This document shows, piece after piece, positions 1 to 6,445 of a stretch of 7,027 bases of DNA. How positions within the stretch are numbered: the stretch's first letter is position 1; every line of letters begins with the position of its first letter. Made by a program: the position numbers and the translations under genes. Origin of the DNA: Candidatus Aenigmatarchaeota archaeon (lineage in GTDB: Archaea > Aenigmatarchaeota > Aenigmatarchaeia > QMZP01 > JACQNV01); contig JACQNV010000043.1 in the NCBI GenBank assembly GCA_016202865.1, positions 1-7,027 of the forward strand. The letters run 5' to 3'. The notes under the pieces were generated by a model. That model ran no database searches and had not been told where the DNA came from. It saw only the letters and a program-made list of their open reading frames with translations.

Positions 1-74
1 GTGTGTACTGTTTCTGGTTTATCAACAAATTTATACCAAACACCCTCTTTTTTCAGATATTCTTCTAATTCCAT
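1..74 (-). CDS. YbaK/ProX-type aminoacyl-tRNA deacylase, N-terminal fragment
   Basis: Reading the minus strand from the ATG at 74 gives 24 complete codons before the window edge, with residues such as EEYLKKEGVWYKF and KPETVHT. This matches the opening of YbaK/ProX-family proteins, which hydrolyse mischarged aminoacyl-tRNA in trans; the family typically starts with an amphipathic helix, an aromatic strand and then a Thr-Val-His-Thr-like stretch. The rest of the domain is outside the window, so the substrate class (Ala- or Cys-tRNA-Pro, or other) cannot be judged. The gene starts 4 nt after the stop codon of the beta-CASP RNase on the same strand, so the two are very likely cotranscribed. No clear Shine-Dalgarno sequence is visible in front of the ATG. 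The family assignment rests on about 24 residues and is tentative. Confidence 0.6.
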   Translation of the reverse strand, partial: MELEEYLKKEGVWYKFVDKPETVH

Positions 75-78
75 ATTT

Positions 79-1326
79 TTAGATTTTTATAACATCTCCG
101 TTTTTTGCTAAGATTGTTTCAAATCCCTTATCTTTTAATTCCGCAATGAATTCTGGTATAAACTCTCCATGTACAGGTATAACCTTCTGCGGATTTACCT
201 GTTCTATAAATTTGAACAAATCGTCCCTGCCAATGTGAGCTGAGAAATCCATGAATTGTATGTCCATCTTTACTTCAAACTCAGAGCCGTTGGAAACAAA
301 CTTCTTTGTGTCCAGAAGTGTCCTGCCAACTGTGCCTTCCACCTGAAATCCTGTCATGATTAGAGAGCAATTCCTCTCGTCTTTTAATTTTTTAATATAG
401 TGGTGGATTGGTCCGCCTTGTAGCATACCAGCGGAGGCTATTACTATACAGGGTTTATCTAGAACCTTCTGTCTGTCTTTTGTTTTTCCTATTTTGTGTG
501 CTTTACCAAAGGCCTTTTTTAATTTTGTTGGGTTGCTTACAAAATCGAGATTCTTCAAAGCTATTTTCGTGGCTGTTATTCCCATACCATCCATGTAGAC
601 AGGAAACCCCAAATCATAAACCAACATTAGAATTTCCTGTGTCCTGCCAACTGCAAAAGCTGGTAGAAGGACTGTGCCCCCATTTTCAAGCGCGCCCTTT
701 ACAGTCTCTCTTAAGGAATTTGCCAACTTGTTCCTATTCGGATGGTTTTTGTAAGAGTAAGTGGATTCTATTATTAAGGTGTCTATATCACTATAGTTTT
801 TTTCAGAAGCTTTCATTAAGCTGTTTTCTGAATAATTCAAGTCTCCTGTATAAAGAAGTCTTTTTTTTCCTGTGTCGATTAAGGTTGCTGCCGATCCTGG
901 TATGTGACCAGCATCATGTAGCTCTATCACACTTTTAGTAAACTCTATTGGCTGACCAAAATCAACCCTTTTCGCCCTCTTTACAAAGGTGTTTATGTCT
1001 ATATCAGAATAAAACGGCTCCATACCTTTCCTTGTTTGTATTTTTATTGAATCTTCCAAAAGGAGGTTTGTGAGATCCAATGTTGACTTTGTAGCAAAGA
1101 CGCTTTTTTGGAATCCTCTCTTATACAGCTCTGGAATCAGACCGCAGTGATCTAGGTGTGCATGTGACAAGAGAACAGCGTCCAAGCTTATTGGCGGCTG
1201 CATTGGCATTGTAAATCCCTGTACATTTAGACCATAATCCAGAAGGAACTTTTCAACGCCTGTATCAATTAGAAAACAGCTGCGGCCAACCTCGCTCGCA
1301 CCACCCAAGAACTTTATTTCTATCAT
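79..1326 (-). CDS. Beta-CASP metallo-beta-lactamase ribonuclease, aCPSF2-like
   Basis: This 415-residue protein is a zinc-dependent RNA nuclease of the metallo-beta-lactamase/beta-CASP family, expected to act in cytoplasmic RNA processing or decay. Visible motifs in order: D30 in FLLDYG (motif 1), H55-A-H57-L-D59-H60 (motif 2), H141 in DAGHIPGS (motif 3), D162 in YTGDL (motif 4), then beta-CASP motif A at E187 (ESTY), motif B at H364 (DFSAHIG) and motif C at H386 (VHGE). All metal ligands are therefore present and the enzyme looks active. The length is that of archaeal aCPSF2; there is no N-terminal KH region as in aCPSF1/FttA, and aRNase J is usually longer. A box A at 1348-1358 centred about 27 nt before the ATG suggests a leaderless transcript. 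Its substrate is not evident from sequence. Confidence 0.93.
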   Translation of the reverse strand: MIEIKFLGGASEVGRSCFLIDTGVEKFLLDYGLNVQGFTMPMQPPISLDAVLLSHAHLDHCGLIPELYKRGFQKSVFATKSTLDLTNLLLEDSIKIQTRKGMEPFYSDIDINTFVKRAKRVDFGQPIEFTKSVIELHDAGHIPGSAATLIDTGKKRLLYTGDLNYSENSLMKASEKNYSDIDTLIIESTYSYKNHPNRNKLANSLRETVKGALENGGTVLLPAFAVGRTQEILMLVYDLGFPVYMDGMGITATKIALKNLDFVSNPTKLKKAFGKAHKIGKTKDRQKVLDKPCIVIASAGMLQGGPIHHYIKKLKDERNCSLIMTGFQVEGTVGRTLLDTKKFVSNGSEFEVKMDIQFMDFSAHIGRDDLFKFIEQVNPQKVIPVHGEFIPEFIAELKDKGFETILAKNGDVIKI

Positions 1327-1347
1327 TGTTTAATTATTCGAATACAA

Positions 1348-1358
1348 CTATTTATCTT
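1348..1358 (-). promoter_or_regulatory. Probable box A (TATA) promoter of the beta-CASP RNase gene
   Basis: On the minus strand this reads AAGATAAATAG. Its centre is about 27 nt upstream of the ATG at 1326, the distance expected between an archaeal TATA box and the transcription start, so the mRNA would be leaderless or nearly so. Confidence 0.5.
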
Positions 1359-1373
1359 AGGTCAGATTGACCT
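1359..1373. promoter_or_regulatory. Palindrome between divergent promoters, candidate operator
   Basis: The sequence AGGTCA-gat-TGACCT is a perfect 6-bp inverted repeat with a 3-bp spacer. It abuts the box A of the minus-strand RNase gene and ends 10 bp before the box A at 1384-1393 on the plus strand. A site of this symmetry placed between two divergent promoters, next to a gene for a winged-helix protein, is a plausible dimeric-regulator binding site. Function is inferred from position only. Confidence 0.45.
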
Positions 1374-1383
1374 GCCTGCAGTG

Positions 1384-1393
1384 TTTATAAATA
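1384..1393 (+). promoter_or_regulatory. Box A (TATA) promoter of the aminoacylation cluster
   Basis: TTTATAAATA is a near-consensus archaeal TATA box. The expected transcription start, 25-30 nt downstream, falls at about 1411-1417, just before GTG at 1417 and ATG at 1423 in one frame. No comparably good box is seen later in front of the tRNA or the synthetase genes, so this is the best candidate promoter for the whole plus-strand cluster. Confidence 0.65.
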
Positions 1394-1422
1394 TGGCTGA
1401 TTATTAATTTACTGTGGTGAAT

Positions 1423-1817
1423 ATGTCGGACTACGATTATGCGTATCAGGTGAAGAAATTGGACTGGATAAAGGTAGTCAACAGACTATCCTTCTAAGTA
1501 GACTTCTTTCTAGAGCATTAAACAAGAACCAGCTTTTGCTTTTAGACAAAATATCTAAAAATAACGGAAAGACTATAACAGCTTTAACAGAACTTATTTT
1601 TAGAGAAACCAGAACACCAATCTCAACTTTAAAACTGAACATACACATACTAAAAAACCTCGAGCTTGTAGACTTTTTCAATGGAGATCCTGTTAGGCTG
1701 ACTATTTTTGGGAAGTTTGTATTTTCTCTTGTTGCTCAGAATGGTGTAAAGGCTAGCACAGTTGGCTGTAAACCAACAGGTTCCTGTTCGATTCAGGGTT
1801 CTGGGACTAAGATGTGA
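1423..1817 (+). CDS. Winged helix-turn-helix DNA-binding protein, 5' frame disrupted
   Basis: The frame open from 1401 to the stop at 1815-1817 encodes a recognisable winged-helix region. It has a helix around NKNQLLLLDKISKNNGK, a second helix TITALTELIFRE, a recognition helix PISTLKLNIHILKNLELV and a wing FFNGDPVRLT ending near FGKFVFSLV. No ATG or GTG exists in this frame; the first TTG at 1536 cuts into helix 1. The promoter-proximal ATG at 1423 lies in another frame (MSDYDYAYQVKK...) that stops at 1495-1497. A single-base indel near the GAAGAAATT at 1452-1460 would join them, so this is either a frameshifted gene, a sequence error, or a separate leader peptide followed by a gene with a non-standard start. 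The 3' end reads through the whole tRNA-Tyr gene (1735-1806) without a stop, so the protein tail is doubtful. It is probably a transcription regulator; ligand and targets are unknown. Confidence 0.5.
1735..1806 (+). tRNA. tRNA-Tyr(GUA), intronless
   Basis: A complete cloverleaf folds by eye. Acceptor 1735-1741 (CTCAGAA) pairs with 1799-1805 (TTCTGGG, one wobble). D arm is GTGT/GCAT-type with a GG-containing loop (1744-1759). The anticodon stem GTTGG/CCAAC is perfect around loop CTGTAAA with anticodon GTA at 1768-1770. A 4-nt variable loop follows, then T stem TCCTG/CAGGG with loop TTCGATT, and discriminator A1806. The C1-G72 pair is the known identity element of archaeal and eukaryotic tRNA-Tyr. 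CCA is not encoded, and no intron is present, although many archaeal tRNA-Tyr genes carry one. It lies inside the open frame of the winged-helix gene and 15 nt before the ATG at 1822. With the cognate TyrRS gene two positions downstream, processing from a tRNA-mRNA transcript is likely. Confidence 0.93.
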
Positions 1818-1821
1818 TTTT

Positions 1822-2895
1822 ATGACTTTAGATAGATTATACTTAGAGGTTTCTAGGAGACTTTTCGAAAAGCGTGGTAGTAGAACTTCTAGTATTCATA
1901 AGGTGAAACAGGCAGGATCAAAAAGAAGGCTTATGAATATGTTGGAAGGGTTGGGAATGGATCTAGAGATAGGCACTGTTTTTTGTGATGGCTCCACTCA
2001 AGAGGAGATGTTTGATAGTCTGGATCCAACAAATAAAAATCTGAATACAGGAATATGCCTTTCTGGAAACAAGGAAGATGTTGAGGATTGTTTAAAGAGG
2101 CCGACACTTGAAGATGTGTATGATATTCTTACTTTTGGAAAAATAGCGAGGATGTGTTCTGGTGAAGCTATTGTCTGGATACCCGATTCTGCTTACAAAA
2201 GTACTGATTTCGGTTGGGGTAATGTAAGAAAGTCTGAAGCAATAGATAGAGTTTCGGATATGTACATAGCTCTTTGTGGCACTTTGCTTCCAGAAAATAG
2301 GAAAGTTGTTAAAATGAGTGATATAGACTTTACAGATATGATTGTTAGGACAGAGGGTGTGCAAAATCATGTTGAATCTTTCTATGGAATACCAAAGGAA
2401 GTTTTGGCAGGGAGGCCAGAATTAAGAAGAGCTCTACATCTTAATGCATTAACAATGTCTATTCTTGGCTTTGATATTGCACAAGATACTAGCAGAGATA
2501 TACTTGTTGTGGCTGGAGCCGAAGAAAGGCACACAGTAGAAATAGCGAGAAGGGTTTTAGATATGGAGGATAGAACAAATAAAATTTCTCTGCTTTCACC
2601 TGTGCCTATGTACGGGTTTGAAAATGAGAAAGGAATTGTAGATTCCATGTTTAACAGTAGCAGAGATGCTATCCTATATGTTAACTGCGATCCGAAGGAA
2701 AATGAGAGGAAGGTTTTAGGTCTTCTTGAAAGCCAACCACCAGCTTTGGTAAATTCATGGGTATACCTTCTAAGTCGAGCTGCAGGTTTAGATTTCAGAG
2801 GGCCATCCGATATTGTAGAGTACTTGGACACATTGAGAAAAAGCATATATGGAGGTAGCCGTTCGAAACCTATTTTAACAGGTAGGAGGAATTAG
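1822..2895 (+). CDS. Degenerate TyrRS/TrpRS-like protein lacking HIGH and KMSKS
   Basis: This 357-residue protein aligns by eye along most of its length with the adjacent TyrRS. Residues 105-170 (FGKIARMCSGEAIVWIPDS...MSDIDF) match TyrRS 53-119 (VLKLADFLKAGFKVKVLLAD...). Residues 226-246 (RDILVVAGAEERHTVEIARRV) match the GGVDQRK region, and 257-301 match the segment carrying KMSSS and the following AFC helix. The catalytic signatures are gone: HVGY corresponds to DVYD (98-101), KMSSS falls at a KGIVDSM segment, and the tyrosine-binding Y161/Q165/D168 of TyrRS align with S213/F217/A220. The C-terminal anticodon-domain equivalent is shortened. It is therefore probably an inactive class I synthetase relative, perhaps an RNA-binding or TyrRS-partner protein. 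The start at 1822 is chosen because any earlier in-frame start lies inside tRNA-Tyr. It ends 4 nt before the TyrRS ATG. Confidence 0.7.
   Translation: MTLDRLYLEVSRRLFEKRGSRTSSIHKVKQAGSKRRLMNMLEGLGMDLEIGTVFCDGSTQEEMFDSLDPTNKNLNTGICLSGNKEDVEDCLKRPTLEDVYDILTFGKIARMCSGEAIVWIPDSAYKSTDFGWGNVRKSEAIDRVSDMYIALCGTLLPENRKVVKMSDIDFTDMIVRTEGVQNHVESFYGIPKEVLAGRPELRRALHLNALTMSILGFDIAQDTSRDILVVAGAEERHTVEIARRVLDMEDRTNKISLLSPVPMYGFENEKGIVDSMFNSSRDAILYVNCDPKENERKVLGLLESQPPALVNSWVYLLSRAAGLDFRGPSDIVEYLDTLRKSIYGGSRSKPILTGRRN
2885..2889 (+). promoter_or_regulatory. Shine-Dalgarno sequence of tyrS
   Basis: GGAGG ends 10 nt before the TyrRS ATG and lies within the last codons of the preceding gene. It is the clearest ribosome-binding site in the cluster and supports translation of tyrS from a polycistronic mRNA. 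Confidence 0.6.
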
Positions 2896-2899
2896 TAAT

Positions 2900-3928
2900 A
2901 TGGATATTGAAAAGAGGTTGGATTTTGTAAAGAGAAATACGGCTGAGATTACAACAGAAGAAGAGCTCAGGAAATTACTGCAATCAAAGGAACACCCATC
3001 TGTTTACTTGGGCACAGCTGTAACCGGAAGGCCGCATGTTGGATATTTTGTCTGGGTTCTAAAGTTGGCTGATTTTTTGAAGGCCGGGTTTAAGGTGAAG
3101 GTCTTATTGGCTGACATACATGGGTCTTTGGACAATACGCCTTGGGACATGCTGGAAAACAGGTACCAATATTATAAAATGGTCATCACGCCAATTTTCG
3201 AAGCGATAGGTGTTGACACAAAAAAGGTGGAGTTTGTTAAAGGCTCGTCTTTCCAGTTTAAGGACAAATACATACACGATGTGCTTAAGATGTCAACCTT
3301 CGCTTCTGTCCACGATTGCACGAAGGCGTCTTCGGAGGTTGTAAAACAAAGCGACAATCCAAAGCTTTCTGGACTTATTTATCCTATCATGCAGTCTTTG
3401 GACGAGGAACACCTAGATGTTGATGTGCAATATGGCGGTGTTGACCAAAGGAAGATATTGATGTTTGCAAGGGAGAATTTACCTAAACTGGGATACAGAC
3501 AAAGAGTTGAGGTGATGACACCACTAATTCCTGGTCTTCAGGGCGGCGACGGCAAGATGAGCTCGTCCATTAAGGGATCAAAAATAGATTTGTTGGATTC
3601 GCCAGAAGATGTGAATAAAAAAATATCTGCGGCCTTTTGTCCTGAAGGTGTTGTTGAAGGGAATGGTATTTTAGCCTTCCTGAAGTATGTTGTAATGGTT
3701 TACAAAGGCGACCAGAAAAAAGAATTTATTGTGAAAAGGCCGGAGAAGTTTGGTGGTGATGTTAGCTTCAAAACTTATGAGGAGTTGGAAAAGATTTTTG
3801 TGAACAAGAAACTTCACCCAGCAGATTTGAAAAAAGCATTGGCAGAAGAAGTAAACAAGCTTCTTGAACCAATAAGAAAAGCGGCTAAAGGGAAGGAAGA
3901 TCTCATAAAAAAAGCGTATCCTGAATAG
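2900..3928 (+). CDS. tyrS: Tyrosyl-tRNA synthetase, archaeal/eukaryotic type
   Basis: This 342-residue class Ic synthetase charges tRNA-Tyr with tyrosine using ATP. The nucleotide-binding HIGH motif is H46-V-G-Y49 in TGRPHVGYF; the second signature is K219-M-S-S-S223. Tyrosine recognition residues of the family are present: Y36, and Y161, Q165 and D168 in YPIMQSLDEE, followed by GGVDQRK. Runs such as PKLSGLIYPIMQSLDEEH and GSKIDLLDSPEDVNKKI resemble eukaryotic cytosolic TyrRS more than the Methanocaldococcus type. The C-terminal helical anticodon-binding domain covers about residues 285-335 (LHPADLKKALAEEVNKLL). The length suits an archaeal TyrRS without extra domains. It sits 4 nt after the synthetase-like gene and 9 nt before trpS, in a probable operon that also contains its cognate tRNA. 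Confidence 0.97.
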   Translation: MDIEKRLDFVKRNTAEITTEEELRKLLQSKEHPSVYLGTAVTGRPHVGYFVWVLKLADFLKAGFKVKVLLADIHGSLDNTPWDMLENRYQYYKMVITPIFEAIGVDTKKVEFVKGSSFQFKDKYIHDVLKMSTFASVHDCTKASSEVVKQSDNPKLSGLIYPIMQSLDEEHLDVDVQYGGVDQRKILMFARENLPKLGYRQRVEVMTPLIPGLQGGDGKMSSSIKGSKIDLLDSPEDVNKKISAAFCPEGVVEGNGILAFLKYVVMVYKGDQKKEFIVKRPEKFGGDVSFKTYEELEKIFVNKKLHPADLKKALAEEVNKLLEPIRKAAKGKEDLIKKAYPE

Positions 3929-3937
3929 TTAGAAATT

Positions 3938-5050
3938 ATGCCAGAACAAATAGACCCATGGAAAAATTTTGATGTGAAAGATTATGACGGGATTTGCAAA
4001 CAGTTTGGAATAGAAAAGTTTCCATACAAGGAGATGAAAAATGCTCCGGTATTCATGCGCCGCGGTCTGGTCTTTGGATCGAGGGACTTTTCTAGTATAC
4101 TTAAATGTATAAAAAATAAAGAGAAGTTTGTGATGCTGACTGGTTTGATGCCATCTGGAAAGTTTCATATAGGACACAAGATGGTTGCGGACCAGATAGT
4201 TTATTATCAAAGTATAGGGGCAGAAGTTTATCTTTTGGTGGCTGATATAGAAGCATATAACATGAGGGATAAGTCTCTAGAGGAATTGAAAAAAATAGCT
4301 GTAGAGGAGTATCTTATAAATTATATTGCGTTGGGCCTTGATTTAAAAAAATGCGATTTTTATTTTCAGAGTGGTCGATCATCAGATGCCAAAAAATCAA
4401 ATGCCTATTATAGGCTAATAGGCCAGATTGCAAGAAAGGTCACCGCGAACGAGTTTAAAGCGATATATGGCGATCTACATCCTGGAAAAATGATTTCTTC
4501 ATTTACAGAGGTGGCTGATATATTACATCCACAACTACCAGAGTTTGGGGGGCCGAAACCAGTTTTAGTTCCGGTTGGTATTGATCAGGATCCTCACATA
4601 AAATTGGCAAGGGATGTTGCGGCAAGGATGAAGGAGTTTAATTTTATTCCACCCAGTTCCACATATCATAAATTCATGAAAGGGTTGAGTGGTGGTAAAA
4701 TGAGCTCTTCAGATCCTTACTCATATATAGCACTGACAGATACACCAGAAGAGGTTAAACACAAAATTTTCAAGTATGCATTTTCTGGCGGACAAGATAC
4801 GGTAGAAAAACATAGGAAGTTGGGCGGAAATCCAGATGTCGATGTTGCTTTCCAGATGCTTTATTACATGTTTGAACCAGATGACAAGAAAATAGAAAAG
4901 ATAAGGGAAGAGTATAAAACAGGAAAACTACTTACAGGCGAATTAAAGCAAGTTGCTGTGGAAAAAATAATATCTTTCTTGAAAGATCACCAAAAGAAAA
5001 GGGAGCAGGCAAGAAAACAGGTTATCAAGTTCTGGAATAAATCAGCATAA
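3938..5050 (+). CDS. trpS: Tryptophanyl-tRNA synthetase, archaeal/eukaryotic type
   Basis: This 370-residue class Ic enzyme ligates tryptophan to tRNA-Trp. The HIGH motif is intact as H77-I-G-H80 in MPSGKFHIGHK and the second signature as K254-M-S-S-S258 in SGGKMSSSDP. The segment VPVGIDQDPHIKLARDVA (about 211-228), the region FIPPSSTYHKFM before KMSSS, and the N-terminal stretch with DPWKNFDVKDYD are typical of archaeal and eukaryotic TrpRS. The C-terminal helical anticodon-binding domain follows KMSSS and ends in a lysine-rich helix. Start at ATG 3938 gives the family's N-terminal extension; no strong Shine-Dalgarno is seen, and the gene follows tyrS by 9 nt, implying cotranscription. Nothing in it looks degenerate. 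Confidence 0.97.
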   Translation: MPEQIDPWKNFDVKDYDGICKQFGIEKFPYKEMKNAPVFMRRGLVFGSRDFSSILKCIKNKEKFVMLTGLMPSGKFHIGHKMVADQIVYYQSIGAEVYLLVADIEAYNMRDKSLEELKKIAVEEYLINYIALGLDLKKCDFYFQSGRSSDAKKSNAYYRLIGQIARKVTANEFKAIYGDLHPGKMISSFTEVADILHPQLPEFGGPKPVLVPVGIDQDPHIKLARDVAARMKEFNFIPPSSTYHKFMKGLSGGKMSSSDPYSYIALTDTPEEVKHKIFKYAFSGGQDTVEKHRKLGGNPDVDVAFQMLYYMFEPDDKKIEKIREEYKTGKLLTGELKQVAVEKIISFLKDHQKKREQARKQVIKFWNKSA

Positions 5051-5054
5051 ATAG
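5046..5054 (+). promoter_or_regulatory. Probable box A (TATA) of the methyltransferase gene
   Basis: CATAAATAG overlaps the trpS stop codon and lies about 25 nt before the ATG at 5075, so a transcript starting there would be leaderless. It suggests that the methyltransferase is transcribed separately from the synthetase cluster. Confidence 0.4.
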
Positions 5055-5074
5055 TTTAGAGCCATGGATACTTA

Positions 5075-5806
5075 ATGGGAAAGTCATTACCACATTCGAC
5101 AGCGGACTACTGGTCTAATAATGTTTGGGATGGTAGATTGCAAGAAACTATAAACGCTAGAGGAGACTATAGAAAAAAACAAAGAACTCGCACTGTTAAT
5201 TATGTGAACGGTCTTTCATGTGATCGGGATGAAATTGCTGTAACTGAATTGTGCTGTGGTACAGGCAGAGTTGTTGAAGGGTTAATTTCCTCTGATGGTT
5301 GTGGAGATAAAATACGCTCAATTGATGCTATTGATATAAGTAGTGAAGCATTGGTTATTGCTAGGCAAAAAATAAATGATAGTAGGGTAAGATTTCACAA
5401 TCAAAGCGTTTATGATTTTGATTATCAACCGGCGTCTGCAGATGTTGTAATTTGTATAGAAGCACTATTTCACTTACCTGATCTCGGTAGAACATATCAG
5501 ACAATACATGAACACTTGAAACCGGACGGTGTGTTTATAGGCAACTTCACATTGAGAGAGGGTTTAGACGACTGGTTAAAATCCGGGATTGGCTTAAGAG
5601 AATATTATACATTTTTAATGCTATATCACATGAGAAAGTTGGCTCGTCTTATTCCTCCATTGTGGGATTATCTCGGTAGTTCTGGTATAGCAAGAACAGA
5701 GCTATATACAGAAGAAGAAATCAGAGAAGAGTTAGGAGAACATGGGTTTGAAATTGAAGACTTCGATAACGAATATGATTTTTGGTTTGCGGCTAGAAAG
5801 ACTTAA
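5075..5806 (+). CDS. SAM-dependent methyltransferase, class I, substrate unknown
   Basis: This 243-residue protein shows the Rossmann-fold methyltransferase motifs in order: SAM-binding motif I ELCCGTGRVVEG (58-69), the acidic residue after strand 2 at D87 (AIDISSEALVIARQ), a motif III-like NQSVYDFDY (109-117), and motif IV ADVVICIEALFHL (122-134) followed by LKPDGVF (148-154). A C-terminal region with YTEEEIREELGEHGF resembles the last helix and strand of small-molecule or protein methyltransferases, but the substrate cannot be named. The paired cysteines C60-C61 in motif I are slightly unusual. The ATG at 5075 is the first usable start; the ATG at 5064 reaches a stop after three codons. It lies 24 nt after trpS but has its own likely promoter, so a link to aminoacylation is not implied. 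Confidence 0.88.
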   Translation: MGKSLPHSTADYWSNNVWDGRLQETINARGDYRKKQRTRTVNYVNGLSCDRDEIAVTELCCGTGRVVEGLISSDGCGDKIRSIDAIDISSEALVIARQKINDSRVRFHNQSVYDFDYQPASADVVICIEALFHLPDLGRTYQTIHEHLKPDGVFIGNFTLREGLDDWLKSGIGLREYYTFLMLYHMRKLARLIPPLWDYLGSSGIARTELYTEEEIREELGEHGFEIEDFDNEYDFWFAARKT

Positions 5807-5847
5807 ATTGGTATAATACACACCCAATCACACTCTGAGAATACTTT

Positions 5848-6435
5848 TCACTTCTTCAAAACAGCGTTTTCCATTTTTACTAACTCGAGCTTTCCATTTA
5901 CATTTTCAAGTTCTAGAACCGCACAGTCGCCAAGGCGCTCAAATTCGCCAAACCCAAATTCCCTGAAAATGCAGCTTATGGGGCCGCCGTGGGATATTAT
6001 CGCTATCACAGAATGTTTGCCAGAAATTATTTTTTGGAATGTAGAAATTACCCTTTTCTTGAAGGAGTTATAGTCTTCTGAATTTTTAACGGCGTGATGG
6101 AGTTTGTCTTTCTCTAACTTTGCAACCTCTTCTGGATAATTTTTCTTCGCTTCTGTTTTCACAAGGCCAGTCAGTATTCCGTAATTATTTCTTTCCCTTA
6201 AATCAGCAACAGGCTCGATGTTAACCTTTAGTGATTTATTTAATATTTCAGCTGTTTCTTTGGCTCTTATTTTAGGGCTGTGGTAAATTATCCCTATGTT
6301 TTTATTTTTCAGTTTTTTCGCCAGCGCCTCGCATTGAATTTTGCCTGTTGTAGAAAGATGATCATCATAGTCCCCGCCATACCTATTTTCAACATCGCCG
6401 GTTGTCTCGCCGTGCCTGATTAAGTAGATTTTCAT
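5848..6435 (-). CDS. Histidine phosphatase superfamily protein (phosphoglycerate mutase-like)
   Basis: Using the ATG at 6435, this is a 195-residue cytosolic phosphatase of the two-histidine (RHG) superfamily, which forms a phosphohistidine intermediate. Visible residues are R7-H8-G9-E10 (LIRHGET), R57 (SPKIRAKETAEIL), acidic E81 in LRERNNYG as the likely proton donor, and H149 in ISHGGP. All four catalytic positions are therefore present. The compact length favours a phosphatase of the broad-specificity, PhoE/cobC-like group over a true glycolytic mutase, but the substrate is unknown. An in-frame ATG at 6456 would add MVNNISN; I prefer 6435 because family members begin within a few residues of the first strand and because 6456 overlaps the upstream gene. 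The gene follows the small cysteine-rich gene by 10 nt and runs toward the methyltransferase gene, leaving a 41-nt convergent gap with no clear terminator. Confidence 0.88.
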   Translation of the reverse strand: MKIYLIRHGETTGDVENRYGGDYDDHLSTTGKIQCEALAKKLKNKNIGIIYHSPKIRAKETAEILNKSLKVNIEPVADLRERNNYGILTGLVKTEAKKNYPEEVAKLEKDKLHHAVKNSEDYNSFKKRVISTFQKIISGKHSVIAIISHGGPISCIFREFGFGEFERLGDCAVLELENVNGKLELVKMENAVLKK

Positions 6436-6445
6436 ATTAGAAATA

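Noticed and set aside
408..938. Long plus-strand reading frame (about 176 codons) opposite the beta-CASP gene
   Set aside because: It is antisense to a gene with all catalytic motifs, and its translation is Leu/Cys/Phe-rich with no recognisable domain; an overlap artefact.
1762..1821. Upstream extension of the synthetase-like gene by 20 codons
   Set aside because: The extension would start inside the tRNA-Tyr anticodon arm and consists of translated tRNA; the ATG at 1822 is free of the tRNA.
2092..2846. Two minus-strand frames opposite the synthetase-like gene
   Set aside because: They lie antisense to a better-supported frame, show no motifs, and have no promoter or ribosome-binding site.
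3929..4210. Minus-strand frame of about 93 codons opposite trpS
   Set aside because: It overlaps the start of a clear TrpRS gene and reads as a shadow frame without domain features.
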